Part shown: piece by piece, positions 16,539 through 25,444 of the stretch
Layout of the letters: every line of letters starts with the position of its first letter
How positions within the stretch are numbered: the first letter of the stretch is position 1
From: Actinosynnema sp042752395
GTDB taxonomy: Bacteria > Actinomycetota > Actinomycetes > Mycobacteriales > Pseudonocardiaceae
Assembly (NCBI RefSeq): GCF_042752395.1
Contig: NZ_JBHYXZ010000024.1
Coordinates: 1 to 64,000, forward strand
Reading direction: 5' to 3'
Length of the DNA: 64,000 nt
Notes under the pieces: model-generated
Told to the model about the DNA's origin: nothing
Databases searched by the model: none
The model's input: only the letters and a program-made list of their open reading frames with translations
Made by a program: the position numbers and the translations under genes

Positions 16539-17726
16539 ATGCAGCACCGCACGCGCCTGGACGCCGCGACGGAGGAGCACGACCCGCCGTTCGCGATCGT
16601 CGACCTGGACGCCTTCGACAGCAACGCGGCCGACCTCGTGCGCCGCGCGGGCGGGCGGCCGATCCGGGTGGCGAGCAAGTCCGTCCGGGTCCGCGCGCTG
16701 CTGGAGCGGGTGCTCGCGCGCCCCGGGTTCGCGGGCGTCATGTGCTACTCGCTGGCCGAGGCGCTGTGGCTGTCGTCGGTCGACCTGTCCGAGGACCTCC
16801 TCGTCGCCTACCCGACCACCGACGCCGGCGCGCTCAAGGACCTCGCCAAGGACGACAAGGCCCTGGCCAGGACCACGATCGTGGTCGACTCGACCGACCA
16901 CCTGGACCTGGTCGACGCCGTGCTCGGCGCGGGCCACCCCGAGATCCGGGTGTGCCTGGAGCTGGACGTGTCGTGGCGACCCGTGCCGGGCCTGCACGTC
17001 GGCCCGCGGCGGTCACCCGTGCACACGGCGCGCGACGCGCGGGCCCTGGCCGCGGAGATCACGCGCCGGCCGGGGTTCCGACTGGTCGGCGTGATGGCCT
17101 ACGAGGGGCAGATCGCGGGCCTGGGCGACCGGCCGCCGGGCCGGCCGGTGCGCGGCGCGGTGCTGCGCTGGATGCAGCGCCACTCCGCCGCCGAGCTGGT
17201 CGAGCGCCGCGCGCTCGCGGTCGCCGCCGTGCGCGGGGTCGCCGACCTGGAGTTCGTCAACGGCGGCGGCACGGGCAGCCTGGAGATCACCGCCGCCGAC
17301 CCGTCCGTCACCGAGCTGGCCGCCGGGTCCGGGCTGATCGGCCCGACCCTGTTCGACGGCTACCGCGGTTTCCGGCCCAGGCCGGCCGTGCTGTTCGCGC
17401 TGCCGGTCGTGCGCCGGCCGAAGCGGCACGTGGCCACGCTGTTCTCGGGCGGCTACGTCGCCTCCGGCACCGCGACCCCCGACCGCCAGCCCACGCCGTA
17501 CCTGCCGGTCGGCCTGAAGCTGCTGCCGCTGGAGGGCGCGGGCGAGGTGCAGACCCCGGTGGTGGGCCGGGCGGCCGACTCGCTGCGCCTCGGCGACCGC
17601 GTGTGGCTGCGGCACGCCAAGGCGGGCGAGCTGGCCGAGCGGTTCACCCACTACCACGTCGTGCGCGGCGACGTGCTGGAGCGGACCGTGCCCACCTACC
17701 GGGGTGAAGGACACTCGTTCGGCTGA
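16539..17726 (+). CDS. Fold-type III PLP enzyme, alanine racemase / D-threonine aldolase-like
   Basis: A 395-residue protein. The N-terminal barrel holds the PLP-lysine motif in PIRVASKSVRVRALLE, followed by GVMAYEGQI, FVNGGGTGS and LIGPTLFDGY, which match the amino-acid deaminase/aldolase branch rather than classical alanine racemase. The C-terminal domain has the HAKAGELAE segment. M. tuberculosis carries a similar gene (Rv1769) close to its gulonolactone dehydrogenase (Rv1771), so the pairing with the divergent flavoenzyme appears conserved. Substrate unknown. It ends 10 nt from the convergent TetR gene. Confidence 0.85.
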   Translation: MQHRTRLDAATEEHDPPFAIVDLDAFDSNAADLVRRAGGRPIRVASKSVRVRALLERVLARPGFAGVMCYSLAEALWLSSVDLSEDLLVAYPTTDAGALKDLAKDDKALARTTIVVDSTDHLDLVDAVLGAGHPEIRVCLELDVSWRPVPGLHVGPRRSPVHTARDARALAAEITRRPGFRLVGVMAYEGQIAGLGDRPPGRPVRGAVLRWMQRHSAAELVERRALAVAAVRGVADLEFVNGGGTGSLEITAADPSVTELAAGSGLIGPTLFDGYRGFRPRPAVLFALPVVRRPKRHVATLFSGGYVASGTATPDRQPTPYLPVGLKLLPLEGAGEVQTPVVGRAADSLRLGDRVWLRHAKAGELAERFTHYHVVRGDVLERTVPTYRGEGHSFG

Positions 17727-17736
17727 AACTCCGCGG

Positions 17737-18351
17737 CTAGTCCGGGAGCCGGGTCGACAGGTAGCCGCGGACCATGGCCTTCGCCTCGTCCAGGATCCGC
17801 TGGTCACCGGCCGGGTCGCGGCGGAACGCGAGGTTCAGCACGCCGTCCGCCGCCTCGACCGCGATCGAGATCGGCAGCTCCAGCTCGGCGAACGGGATGT
17901 CGAACTTGGCCGAGATCATCTCCGCGATGCGGTCGGAGATGACCGTGTTGTTGTCGCGCCGGTCGTCCAGCAACCGCATGTCGACCACGTCGCCGAAGTG
18001 CAGCTTGCTGAACGCGGGCACCTCGCGGTGCATCGACACGTAGACGTCGAAGATCGAGTCGACGGCGTCCCACCAGTGCTCGAGGGTGGTCGAGGTGAAC
18101 CGGCCGTCCACCGTCTGGATGAACTTCTCCAGGTTCCGCAGGGTCAACGCCTGCACGACCGCCCGTTTGTCCGGGAAGAACTGGTAGAGCGAGCCGACCG
18201 CGACACCCGCGCGCTCGGCGATCAGTGTCGTGGTGACTCCGTCGTACCCGACCTCCTCGATGAGCTGTGCGCAGGCTTCGAGCATCCGCTCGACGCGCTT
18301 GGCGCTGCGCTGCTGCACCGGCTGCCGGCGCAGCGGGGTCGTACTGGTCAC
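17737..18351 (-). CDS. TetR-family transcriptional regulator
   Basis: A 204-residue repressor type. The helix-turn-helix is at about residues 35-65 (GVTTTLIAERAGVAVGSLYQ, then FFPDKRAVV). The C-terminal ligand domain is helical. The GTG at 18351 is chosen for its AGGAG six bases upstream and the VTSTTPLRRQP start; the frame can be extended to 18405. It is divergent from the GH1 gene and probably controls it and itself through the 18397-18410 palindrome. Confidence 0.9.
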   Translation of the reverse strand: MTSTTPLRRQPVQQRSAKRVERMLEACAQLIEEVGYDGVTTTLIAERAGVAVGSLYQFFPDKRAVVQALTLRNLEKFIQTVDGRFTSTTLEHWWDAVDSIFDVYVSMHREVPAFSKLHFGDVVDMRLLDDRRDNNTVISDRIAEMISAKFDIPFAELELPISIAVEAADGVLNLAFRRDPAGDQRILDEAKAMVRGYLSTRLPD

Positions 18352-18396
18352 GGCGACTCCTGCTGACTGGGTGGCGGGTCTCCATAGTGCCCGGTG

Positions 18397-18410
18397 GTGG
18401 ACCATTCCAC
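18397..18410. promoter_or_regulatory. Candidate TetR operator
   Basis: Perfect palindrome GTGGA-CCAT-TCCAC in the 118-nt gap between the TetR gene and the glucosidase. A -10-like TACGAT lies 24 nt further towards the glucosidase gene. Confidence 0.4.
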
Positions 18411-18469
18411 TTCACTTCGCCGCGCAACACGCCTACGATCCGAACAACTTTCATGTTTGGGAGGCTCAC

Positions 18470-19714
18470 GTGACGCTGTCCACCGACTCCCCGGGCGCCG
18501 ACGACTTCCTCTGGGGCGTGTCGACCTCCGCCTTCCAGATCGAGGGCTCGTTCACCGCCGCGGGCAGGCAGCCGTCGGTGTGGGACGCGTTCCCGGCGTT
18601 CGAGGGGCAGGACGCGTCCACCGCGTGCGACCACTACCGCCGCTACCGCGAGGACATCGGGCTCATGCGGTCGCTCGGCGTGAACGCCTACCGGTTCTCC
18701 GTGTCGTGGCCGCGGGTCCTGGCCGGTGACCTGGCGTTCTACGACCGCCTGGTGGACGAGCTGCTGGACTCCGGCATCGCGCCGGTGGTCACGCTGTACC
18801 ACTGGGACACGCCGCTGGCCGTGGAGCAGGCGGGCGGCTGGCTCGCCCGCGACACCGCCTTCCGCTTCGGCGAGTACGCCACCGAGGTCGCCGCACGCCT
18901 CGCCGACCGGGTCGCGCTGTGGATCCCGATCAACGAGCCCGCGATGGTGACGCTGCTCGGCTACGCGACCGGGCAGCACGCGCCGGGCAAGACCCTGCTC
19001 TACGACGCGCTGCCCACCGCCCACCACCTCAACCTGGCCCACGGGCTCGCCGTGCAGGCCCTGCGCTCGGCCGGGGCGCGCGCGGTCGGCACGGCCAACA
19101 ACCACACGCCCGCCTGGCCCGCGACCCCGGCGGACGCGCCGGCCGCCGAGGCGTACTCGGAGCTGCACAACTGGCTCTACGCCGACGCCCAGCTCGCCGG
19201 GCGCTACCCGGACGCGCTGGCCGACCGCTTGCCGATCGTGGACGGCGACCTGGCGATCACCTCCGCGCCGCTCGACTTCTACGGCGTGAACTACTACAAC
19301 CCGACCCGGCTGCGGCAGCCGTCCGAGGGCAACCCGCTGCCGTTCGAGCTGGTCGACATCGACGAGTACCCCAAGACCGGCTTCGGCTGGCCCGTCGTGC
19401 CGTCCGGGCTGTCGGAGATGATCTCCCTGCTGCGGGCGCGCTTCGCCGACCTGCCGCCGGTCCACGTGACCGAGAGCGGGTGCAGCTACCCCCACTCGCC
19501 GGAGGACACCGAGCGGATCGAGTACCTGGACGCGCACATCGAGGAAGCCCTCAAGTCCGGCGTGCGCGGGTACTTCGTGTGGTCCCTGCTGGACAACTTC
19601 GAGTGGGACTCCGGGTACTCGCAGCGGTTCGGCCTGGTCCACGTCGACTACGCGACGCAGCAACGCACCCCGCGTGCCTCTTACGAGTGGTACCGCGATC
19701 GGATCAGGCGGTGA
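18470..19714 (+). CDS. Glycoside hydrolase family 1 beta-glucosidase-like enzyme
   Basis: A 414-residue cytosolic enzyme. The N-terminal GH1 signature FLWGVSTSAFQIEG is intact. The acid/base Glu is in IPINEPAM and the nucleophile Glu in VHVTESGCSYP, where the usual ENG is ESG. WSLLDNFEW near the C-terminus is the conserved aglycone/product site. Slightly shorter than typical 440-480 residue members. GGGAGG precedes the GTG. The stop overlaps the transporter start by GTGA, indicating import followed by hydrolysis of a beta-glycoside. Regulated most likely by the divergent TetR protein. Confidence 0.93.
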   Translation: MTLSTDSPGADDFLWGVSTSAFQIEGSFTAAGRQPSVWDAFPAFEGQDASTACDHYRRYREDIGLMRSLGVNAYRFSVSWPRVLAGDLAFYDRLVDELLDSGIAPVVTLYHWDTPLAVEQAGGWLARDTAFRFGEYATEVAARLADRVALWIPINEPAMVTLLGYATGQHAPGKTLLYDALPTAHHLNLAHGLAVQALRSAGARAVGTANNHTPAWPATPADAPAAEAYSELHNWLYADAQLAGRYPDALADRLPIVDGDLAITSAPLDFYGVNYYNPTRLRQPSEGNPLPFELVDIDEYPKTGFGWPVVPSGLSEMISLLRARFADLPPVHVTESGCSYPHSPEDTERIEYLDAHIEEALKSGVRGYFVWSLLDNFEWDSGYSQRFGLVHVDYATQQRTPRASYEWYRDRIRR

Positions 19715-20934
19715 CCGCCGAGGCGTTGGCGGAACCGGTCGTCCCGGTCCGCCGGTCGTGGATGACGTGGCTCTTCCTGGCCAACCTCGGCCTGTGGCTC
19801 GCCATCTACGCGCCGATCCAGGTGCTGCTGCCGCAGCAGGCCGAACTGCTCGACGCGGCCGGCAAGGAGGCGGTGTTCGGCCTGGTCACGGGCGTGGGCG
19901 CGCTCGTGGCGCTGGTGGCGAACCCGCTGATCGGGCTGTCGTCGGACCGCACCACGTCCCGCTTCGGGCGGCGGCACCCGTGGACGCTGGCCGGCGCGGC
20001 GACCGGCGCCGTCGGCTTGGCCGTGCTGTCGTCGGCATCCTCCGTCGGGGTGATGGTGCTCGGGTGGTGCCTCGTCCAGGCCGGGTTGAACGGGATGCTC
20101 GCGAGCCTCACCTCCGCCGTGCCCGACCGGGTGCCCGTGCGGCAGCGCGCCAAGGTCGGCGGGCTGGTCGGCATCTCCCAGATGCTCGGCACGGTGCTGG
20201 GCGCGGTCGTGGTGACCGTCCTGGTCAGCGGCCTGGCCGCGGGGTACCTGGCGTGCGCGGCGCTGGTCGTGGCGGGCGCGTGCGCGTTCGTGCTGATCAC
20301 CCCGGACGCCCGGCTGCCGCGCGCCGACCGGCCGGTGCTGCGGTGGCGCGAGCTGTGGGTCTCGCCGAGGCGGCACCCGGACTTCGCCTGGGCGTGGTGC
20401 GCCCACTTCATGATCAACCTGGGCAACGCGTTCGGCACGCTCTACCTGCTGTACTTCCTCGGCGACGTGGTGCGGCACCCGTCGCCCGAGGACGGCCTGC
20501 TGGTGTTGATGCTGCTCTACGGCGTGGCGCTGGCGATCGGCGCGTTCGCCGCGGGCGCGCGGTCGGACCGCACCGGCCGCCGCAAGCCGTACGTGCTGGT
20601 GTCGGCCGCCGTGATGGCGGCGGCCGCGCTGCTGCTCGTCGCCTGGCCGACCTGGACGGCGGCCCTCGTCGCCGCGCCGCTGCTCGGCGTCGGCTTCGGC
20701 GGCTACTGGGCGGTGGCGCTCGCGCTGCTCACCCAGGTGCTGCCGGCCGCGTCCGACCGCGCCAAGGACCTCGGCGTGCTCAACATCGCCAACTCGCTGC
20801 CGCAGGTGGTCGCCCCGCTGCTGACGACCTTCGTGCTGGCGTCGCTCGGCGGGTACCGCGGCTTGTTCGCCGTCTCGGCGTTCGCCACGCTGTGCGCGGC
20901 AGTGCTCGTGACCAGGGTCCGTTCGGTGGCATAG
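19711..20934 (+). CDS. MFS sugar/glycoside transporter (GPH or SLC45-like)
   Basis: A 407-residue transporter with twelve hydrophobic segments. The loop after helix 2 reads SDRTTSRFGRRHPW, a motif of MFS sugar carriers related to the GPH/SLC45 groups; the second half has ARSDRTGRRKPYVL. The GTG overlaps the glucosidase stop by 4 nt, so the two are translationally coupled and probably handle the same glycoside. Confidence 0.9.
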   Translation: MTAEALAEPVVPVRRSWMTWLFLANLGLWLAIYAPIQVLLPQQAELLDAAGKEAVFGLVTGVGALVALVANPLIGLSSDRTTSRFGRRHPWTLAGAATGAVGLAVLSSASSVGVMVLGWCLVQAGLNGMLASLTSAVPDRVPVRQRAKVGGLVGISQMLGTVLGAVVVTVLVSGLAAGYLACAALVVAGACAFVLITPDARLPRADRPVLRWRELWVSPRRHPDFAWAWCAHFMINLGNAFGTLYLLYFLGDVVRHPSPEDGLLVLMLLYGVALAIGAFAAGARSDRTGRRKPYVLVSAAVMAAAALLLVAWPTWTAALVAAPLLGVGFGGYWAVALALLTQVLPAASDRAKDLGVLNIANSLPQVVAPLLTTFVLASLGGYRGLFAVSAFATLCAAVLVTRVRSVA

Positions 20935-20946
20935 GGGGAGTGGCAG

Positions 20947-21738
20947 GTGCGGTTGTCGGGAAAGGTCGCCGTCGTGACCGGCGCGTCGCAGGGCATCGGC
21001 GCGGCGACGGCCCGGACGCTCGCGGGGCGCGGTTCGGTTGTCGTGCTCGTGGCACGCGGCGGTGAAGCGCTGGACGAGCAGGTCGAGCGGATCACCGCGA
21101 CCGGTGGAAGTGCGCTCGCCGTGTCGGCCGACCTCGCGGACGTCGAGCAGATCCGCGCGCTCGCCGCACGGGTGACCGCCGAGGTCGGCGTGCCGGACGT
21201 GCTGGTCAACAACGCGGGCGTGGGCCGCTGGCTGTTCCTCGACGACACGCCGACCGCCGAGCTGGCCGGCATGATCGCCCTGCCGTTCACCGCCGCGCTG
21301 CACCTGACCAGGGAGTTCCTGCCCGGCATGCGGGCCCGCGGGTCGGGGCGGGTGGTCACGGTGAACTCGCCGGTGTCCCGGCTGCCGATCCCCGGCGCGA
21401 CCGGGTACGCGGCCTCCCGCTACGCGTTGCGCGGGCTGACCGCGGCGCTGCGGCTCGACCTGCGCGGCACCGGGGTGGGGGTGACCGAGGTCGTGCCGGG
21501 CAAGGTGAGCAGCCGGTACTTCGTCAACAACCCCGGCGCCGAGGAGCGCATCCCCGGCGTGGCGCGGCTCATCCCGGAGGTGACGCCGGACGCCGTGGCG
21601 GACCGGATCGCGCGGGCGCTGGAGCGGGAGCGCGACGAGGTGGTCTTCCCGTGGCAGCTCAAGGCGTTCGACGTGGCCGGCCGCGTGGCCCCGGGGCTGA
21701 CCGGCTACCTGGCCTGGCTGACCGGCACGCACCGCTGA
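20947..21738 (+). CDS. Short-chain dehydrogenase/reductase
   Basis: A 263-residue classical SDR. It has the cofactor motif TGASQGIGAATA, LVNNAGVG, and a catalytic-site region with SPVSRLPIPGATGYAASRYA, where the usual YxxxK reads YAASR (Lys replaced by Arg). The start GTG has GGGGAG upstream and lies 12 nt after the transporter stop, so it is probably the third gene of the operon. Ends about 70 nt before the assembly gap. Confidence 0.85.
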   Translation: MRLSGKVAVVTGASQGIGAATARTLAGRGSVVVLVARGGEALDEQVERITATGGSALAVSADLADVEQIRALAARVTAEVGVPDVLVNNAGVGRWLFLDDTPTAELAGMIALPFTAALHLTREFLPGMRARGSGRVVTVNSPVSRLPIPGATGYAASRYALRGLTAALRLDLRGTGVGVTEVVPGKVSSRYFVNNPGAEERIPGVARLIPEVTPDAVADRIARALERERDEVVFPWQLKAFDVAGRVAPGLTGYLAWLTGTHR

Positions 21739-22163
21739 GGAGCGGTCGAATCGGCCCCGATGCCCGCGCCGCCTCCGCGGGACCACCCGGCCATGGGGGG
21801 GCCGCGNNNNNNNNNNGGGGTTGGGGGGGGGGTCTGGGGCGCCCCGCTCTACCCGTCGTTGTGTGCGGTGCCGGGGGGTGTGGCACTCCGGTCGCGGCGG
21901 GCCGCCCCCCCTGCCCCGGGGGGGGGGGGGGAAAGGGGGCCCCGAGGTGGTGCCCGCGGACCGGTGTCGGTCGGGGAGGGAAGGTGTGCACAACACCGGC
22001 CCGCGGATGACTGTGTGCAGTTGTCGTGCCCTGCCGTTCGTGAAGTTTCAGCCGGCCGGCGATCCGTTCGTCGCGGTCGGGGGTTCGCACGTCCCGGACC
22101 GCCGGCCAGTAGGCGGGTGCTCGACCTGGTCGCGTCGGGGGAACGACAGGTCGGGGCCGCCCG
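21739..22163. other. Low-confidence intergenic region with assembly gap
   Basis: G-homopolymers of 6-12 bases surround a run of N, and the sequence quality is doubtful. No frame with a ribosome site and family similarity is visible. A gene fragment could be hidden here. Confidence 0.7.
21807..21816. other. Assembly gap (10 N)
   Basis: Ten undetermined bases. Ten is a common placeholder length, so the real size is unknown. Flanks are G-rich on the plus strand. Confidence 0.97.
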
Positions 22164-22526
22164 TTAGTGGGCTCGAGCAACCACTCCCCGGCGCGACCGG
22201 GTGACAGGAGGCGTCACCGGCGCCGATCGGAGGTGTCGAGCCGGGCGCGGGGCCAACCCGCCCGCGACCAGGTGCTCGTACGCGGCGCGCCACACCGAGC
22301 AGGGGCTCTTCTGCTGCCGCCACCGACCGGAGCACTCGGGGCAGTTGCCCTTCTCGTCCGGTTCGTGCGCGGCGAGCAGCGCCCGCCACCCCTCGGTCAG
22401 CCGAGGGAGCTCGGAACGTGCCACCGACAGGAGGGACGGGGCGTCGGCCTCGTTGGCCAACTCCGTGAGCAGGTCCAACCGCTCCCACACCGCGTTGCGA
22501 AGAACTTGTCCGAGGATCTCGTCCAC
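22164..22526 (-). CDS. Small hypothetical protein with a Cys-pair motif
   Basis: A 120-residue protein starting VDEILGQVLRNAVWERLDLL. The mid-part has NCPECSGRWRQQKSPCSVW, a CxxC...C pattern that could bind a metal. The C-terminal tail is basic. The GTG lies 14 nt after the stop of the upstream gene, so both small genes probably form one operon divergent from the XRE-TPR regulator. Not recognised; the true start may be a few codons different. Confidence 0.7.
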   Translation of the reverse strand: MDEILGQVLRNAVWERLDLLTELANEADAPSLLSVARSELPRLTEGWRALLAAHEPDEKGNCPECSGRWRQQKSPCSVWRAAYEHLVAGGLAPRPARHLRSAPVTPPVTRSRRGVVARAH

Positions 22527-22539
22527 CGAAACGTCACCG

Positions 22540-22863
22540 TCACCTTTCCGCCTGCTCGGCGGCTTCGCGTAGCGCGGCCCTGAGCTGTACGAGTTGGTCG
22601 GCCGAGAGGACCGCCGTCTCACCGGGCGGACCGACCAGGACCACGCGGCCCCGGTCGACCATCACGGTGAGGCAGCGCTCCCGGTCGACCACGTCGCTGC
22701 AGCGGATGCGCCACCAGCGACGGTGCCCGGTCGTGCCGCGCCATCCGGAACCGAGGTCGGTCGGCTCCTGGACGGACTCCGGAGCGGCCGGAGGGGGGAC
22801 CGTGGCGACGGCAGGCGCTGTCGGGCCACCCGAGGTGGTCACCGCCCGCTCGATCAGGTCCAC
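22540..22863 (-). CDS. Small hypothetical protein, 107 residues
   Basis: Starts at GTG 22863 (VDLIERAVTTSGG) with a purine-rich GAGAGGA upstream. A Pro/Ala-rich first half leads to a compact domain with RWWRIRCSDVVDRERCLTVM and a C-terminal helix LVQLRAALREAAEQ. Probably cytosolic. Divergent from the XRE-TPR gene across about 216 nt and upstream of the Cys-pair protein. Function unknown. Confidence 0.7.
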   Translation of the reverse strand: MDLIERAVTTSGGPTAPAVATVPPPAAPESVQEPTDLGSGWRGTTGHRRWWRIRCSDVVDRERCLTVMVDRGRVVLVGPPGETAVLSADQLVQLRAALREAAEQAER

Positions 22864-23079
22864 AGCCAGGTTCCTCTCCGTGCTCGCTCGCTTACCGGAA
22901 CTTAGATTGCGATGATTCAACCCGGATCGGGACGTCACAGCGCTGGCCGGTGGCCGTTCCACGGTAAGCGGTCAGCGGAGTTCGGCAGGGCCGATCAGCC
23001 TCGCCGATCGGCACTTCTCGCAGTCGGGGGAGTGCCCCTACTCTGCCGTTGACGCCCAAAGGACTGTGAGGGGGCGCAA

Positions 23080-24468
23080 TTGAACACCATCGGTTCGCCG
23101 AGTTCTCCTGTTACACCAGACGTCTGGGACCAGCAGGAGATGCGCGACGCCCTGGCCCGACGCGAGATCAGCGCGGTGTACCGCCTGCTCCGGCGGCACG
23201 GCGTCTCGCAGCGCCAGATCGCGGCGTTGACGGGCCAGTCGCAGTCCGAAGTCTCGGAGATCCTCAAGGGACGCCAGGTCATGGCCTACGACGTCCTCGC
23301 GCGGATCGCCCAGGGCTTGGGTGTGCCCAGGGGGTACATGGGCCTCGCCTACGACGAGGCCACGGCAGTGAGGGTGGCCGCCACGGCGGAGTCACCCCAT
23401 TCTGAGGAGGACGAGTCGGTGAAGCGAAGGAAGTTCCTCGCGCACGCCGCCGCCATCACCGTCGGCGCGGCCGTGTTCGGTACGGACTCCGGGTCTTGGG
23501 CTTCATCGCCCGCGCAGACTCCGGCCCCCGGCCGGATCGGCATGACCGACGTCCGCCAGGTCGAGGCGGCCACCAGGGCGTTGCGCACCCTGGACTACCA
23601 GTACGGCGGCGGCTCGTGCCGCGACGCGGTGGTCGCCCAGCTCTCCTGGGGCCAGCAGATGCTCGGCGCCAACGCGACCGACCTGGTCAAGGAGCGCCTC
23701 TACGTCGCGCTCGCCGACCTGCACAACCTGGCCGGCTGGACCTCGTTCGACACGGGCCTGTACGACTCGGCCCGCAACCACTTCGGCCAGGCCCTCGGCC
23801 TCGCGAAGCAGGGCCGCAAGGAAGAGCTGGTGGCCAACATCCTGTACCGGATGGGCCGCGTCTACCTGCACCAGAACGCGCCGGACGACGCGTTGAAGGT
23901 GTTCCAGCTCGGCCAGCTGGCCGCGCAGAACTCCGGCTCGGAACTCGCCGTCGGCATCCTCTGCGCCAACGAGGCGTGGGCCTACGCCAAGATGGGCTCC
24001 GACGACCAGGCGTTGAAGCTGCTCGGCCGGGCGCGCGACGAGTTCGCCCGCGCCAACATCGGCGAGGCGCCCGCCTGGGCGAAGTTCTTCGACGCGAACG
24101 ACCTGTCCGCGATGATCGGCACCGTGCACACGGAGCTGGCGCAGACCGTGGACACGAAGTACACCCGCACCGCGGTGCCCGCCCTGACCAAGGCGATCGG
24201 CGGCTACGGCGAGGACATGACCCGCAGCCGGTCGTTCAACCTCACCTCGCTGTCGATCAACCACCTGCTCGACGGCGACATCGACCACGGCGCCCGCCTG
24301 GGCCGCCAGGCGATCGAGCTGTCCGAGGGCCTGAAGTCGGTCCGCACGAAGGACCGGATGAAGCCGCTGCAGAAGGAAGCCGAGAAGCGCCGCAACAACC
24401 CCGACGCCCGTGAGCTGGCCGAACGCCTCGCCAAGTTCACCGGCAGCGGCTCCGACAGCGCGGCCTGA
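23080..24468 (+). CDS. XRE-family regulator with TPR-like domain and an internal Tat-like segment
   Basis: A 462-residue protein. The N-terminal helix-turn-helix (about 30-85) reads GVSQRQIAALTGQSQSEVSE. Residues about 115-135 (KRRKFLAHAAAITVGAAVFG) look like a twin-arginine signal, but internal. The remaining 320 residues are helical repeats of TPR type (for example YDSARNHFGQALGLAKQGRK). Such HTH-TPR proteins in actinomycetes are regulators that may sense peptides or partner proteins. The start TTG at 23080 has GAGGGGG five bases upstream. The two small minus-strand genes share its upstream region. Confidence 0.87.
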   Translation: MNTIGSPSSPVTPDVWDQQEMRDALARREISAVYRLLRRHGVSQRQIAALTGQSQSEVSEILKGRQVMAYDVLARIAQGLGVPRGYMGLAYDEATAVRVAATAESPHSEEDESVKRRKFLAHAAAITVGAAVFGTDSGSWASSPAQTPAPGRIGMTDVRQVEAATRALRTLDYQYGGGSCRDAVVAQLSWGQQMLGANATDLVKERLYVALADLHNLAGWTSFDTGLYDSARNHFGQALGLAKQGRKEELVANILYRMGRVYLHQNAPDDALKVFQLGQLAAQNSGSELAVGILCANEAWAYAKMGSDDQALKLLGRARDEFARANIGEAPAWAKFFDANDLSAMIGTVHTELAQTVDTKYTRTAVPALTKAIGGYGEDMTRSRSFNLTSLSINHLLDGDIDHGARLGRQAIELSEGLKSVRTKDRMKPLQKEAEKRRNNPDARELAERLAKFTGSGSDSAA

Positions 24469-24475
24469 CCGGCGG

Positions 24476-25378
24476 GTGTCGGGGTCGGTGGACGGCAGGT
24501 TCACCTCGGCCGCGTTGACCGCCGTGCTCGAACGGCTGTGCGCCGACCTGGGGCTCGCGCACCGCGACGCGCGGCTCGTGAAGTTCACCAGCAACGCCGT
24601 GTTCGACCTGCCCGGCGACCGGGTGGTGGTGCGGATCGTCGGTTCGATGAACCTGCGGCACCGGGCCCGGAAGGTGGTCGAGGTCGCGCGCTGGCTCGCC
24701 TCGCACGACGTGCCCGCCGTGCGGCTGGTCGAGGACGTGCCGCAGCCGTTGGAGGTGGGCGACCACCTGGCCACCCTGTGGCACACGGTGCCCTCCGGCG
24801 GCCGGCCCGTCGACGGCCGTGACCTGGGGCGGGTGCTGCGGCAGGTGCACGCGCTGCCCGTGCCGGAGTTCGACCTGCCGCGCTGGGCGCCGCTGGACGA
24901 CGTGCGCCGGCGCATCGCCGACGCCGAGGAGCTGTCCGGGCCGGACCGCCGGTTCCTGGAGGACCGGTGCGCCGAGGCCGACGCCCGCCTGGCCGAGCTG
25001 CGGACCGTGCTGCCGCAGGGCGTGCTGCACGGCGACGCGCACCTGGGCAACCTGATCCCCAGTCCCGACGGGCCGGTGATCTGCGACTTCGACTCGACCA
25101 GCGTCGGGCCGCGCGAGTGGGACCTGAGCACCCTGCCGGTCGGCGTCGCCCGCTTCGGTCACCCGGACGAGTGGTACCGGCAGCTCGCCGACGAGTACGG
25201 GTTCGACGTGGTCCAGTGGTCGGGCTTCCCGGTGCTGCGCGAGGTCAGGGAGCTGAAGCTGACCACGAGCGTGCTGCCGATCATGCGCAGCCACCCCGGT
25301 GTGCGCGACGAGCTGCGCAGCCGGCTGAAGGCGTTGCGCGCGGGCGACACGACGACCCGCTGGGCCCCTTACCGCTGA
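24476..25378 (+). CDS. Aminoglycoside phosphotransferase-family kinase
   Basis: A 300-residue protein of the APH/choline-kinase-like fold. The catalytic loop VLHGDAHLGNLIPS and the Mg-binding ICDFDSTSVGPREWDL are intact; the N-terminal lobe has the lysine-like VVVRIVG strand. The start is GTG 24476 or 24488; the second has GGGG at better spacing. It starts 8-20 nt after the XRE-TPR stop, so they may be one transcript. The family phosphorylates varied small molecules; antibiotic resistance cannot be inferred. Confidence 0.83.
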   Translation: MSGSVDGRFTSAALTAVLERLCADLGLAHRDARLVKFTSNAVFDLPGDRVVVRIVGSMNLRHRARKVVEVARWLASHDVPAVRLVEDVPQPLEVGDHLATLWHTVPSGGRPVDGRDLGRVLRQVHALPVPEFDLPRWAPLDDVRRRIADAEELSGPDRRFLEDRCAEADARLAELRTVLPQGVLHGDAHLGNLIPSPDGPVICDFDSTSVGPREWDLSTLPVGVARFGHPDEWYRQLADEYGFDVVQWSGFPVLREVRELKLTTSVLPIMRSHPGVRDELRSRLKALRAGDTTTRWAPYR

Positions 25379-25444
25379 CCGCGGGGGCGTGGGGAAACAG
25401 ATCCGTAACACTCGGCGGGCGTCCGACGACTCAGGCAACGACGG

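Noticed and set aside
22007..22204. Plus-strand frame starting MTVCSCRALPFVKFQ, 65 residues
   Set aside because: No ribosome site, partial overlap with the better supported minus-strand gene at 22164-22526, and location beside doubtful sequence. Could be revisited after the gap is closed.
24476..25378. Antibiotic resistance gene
   Set aside because: Only general phosphotransferase-fold motifs are visible; the family has many housekeeping members.
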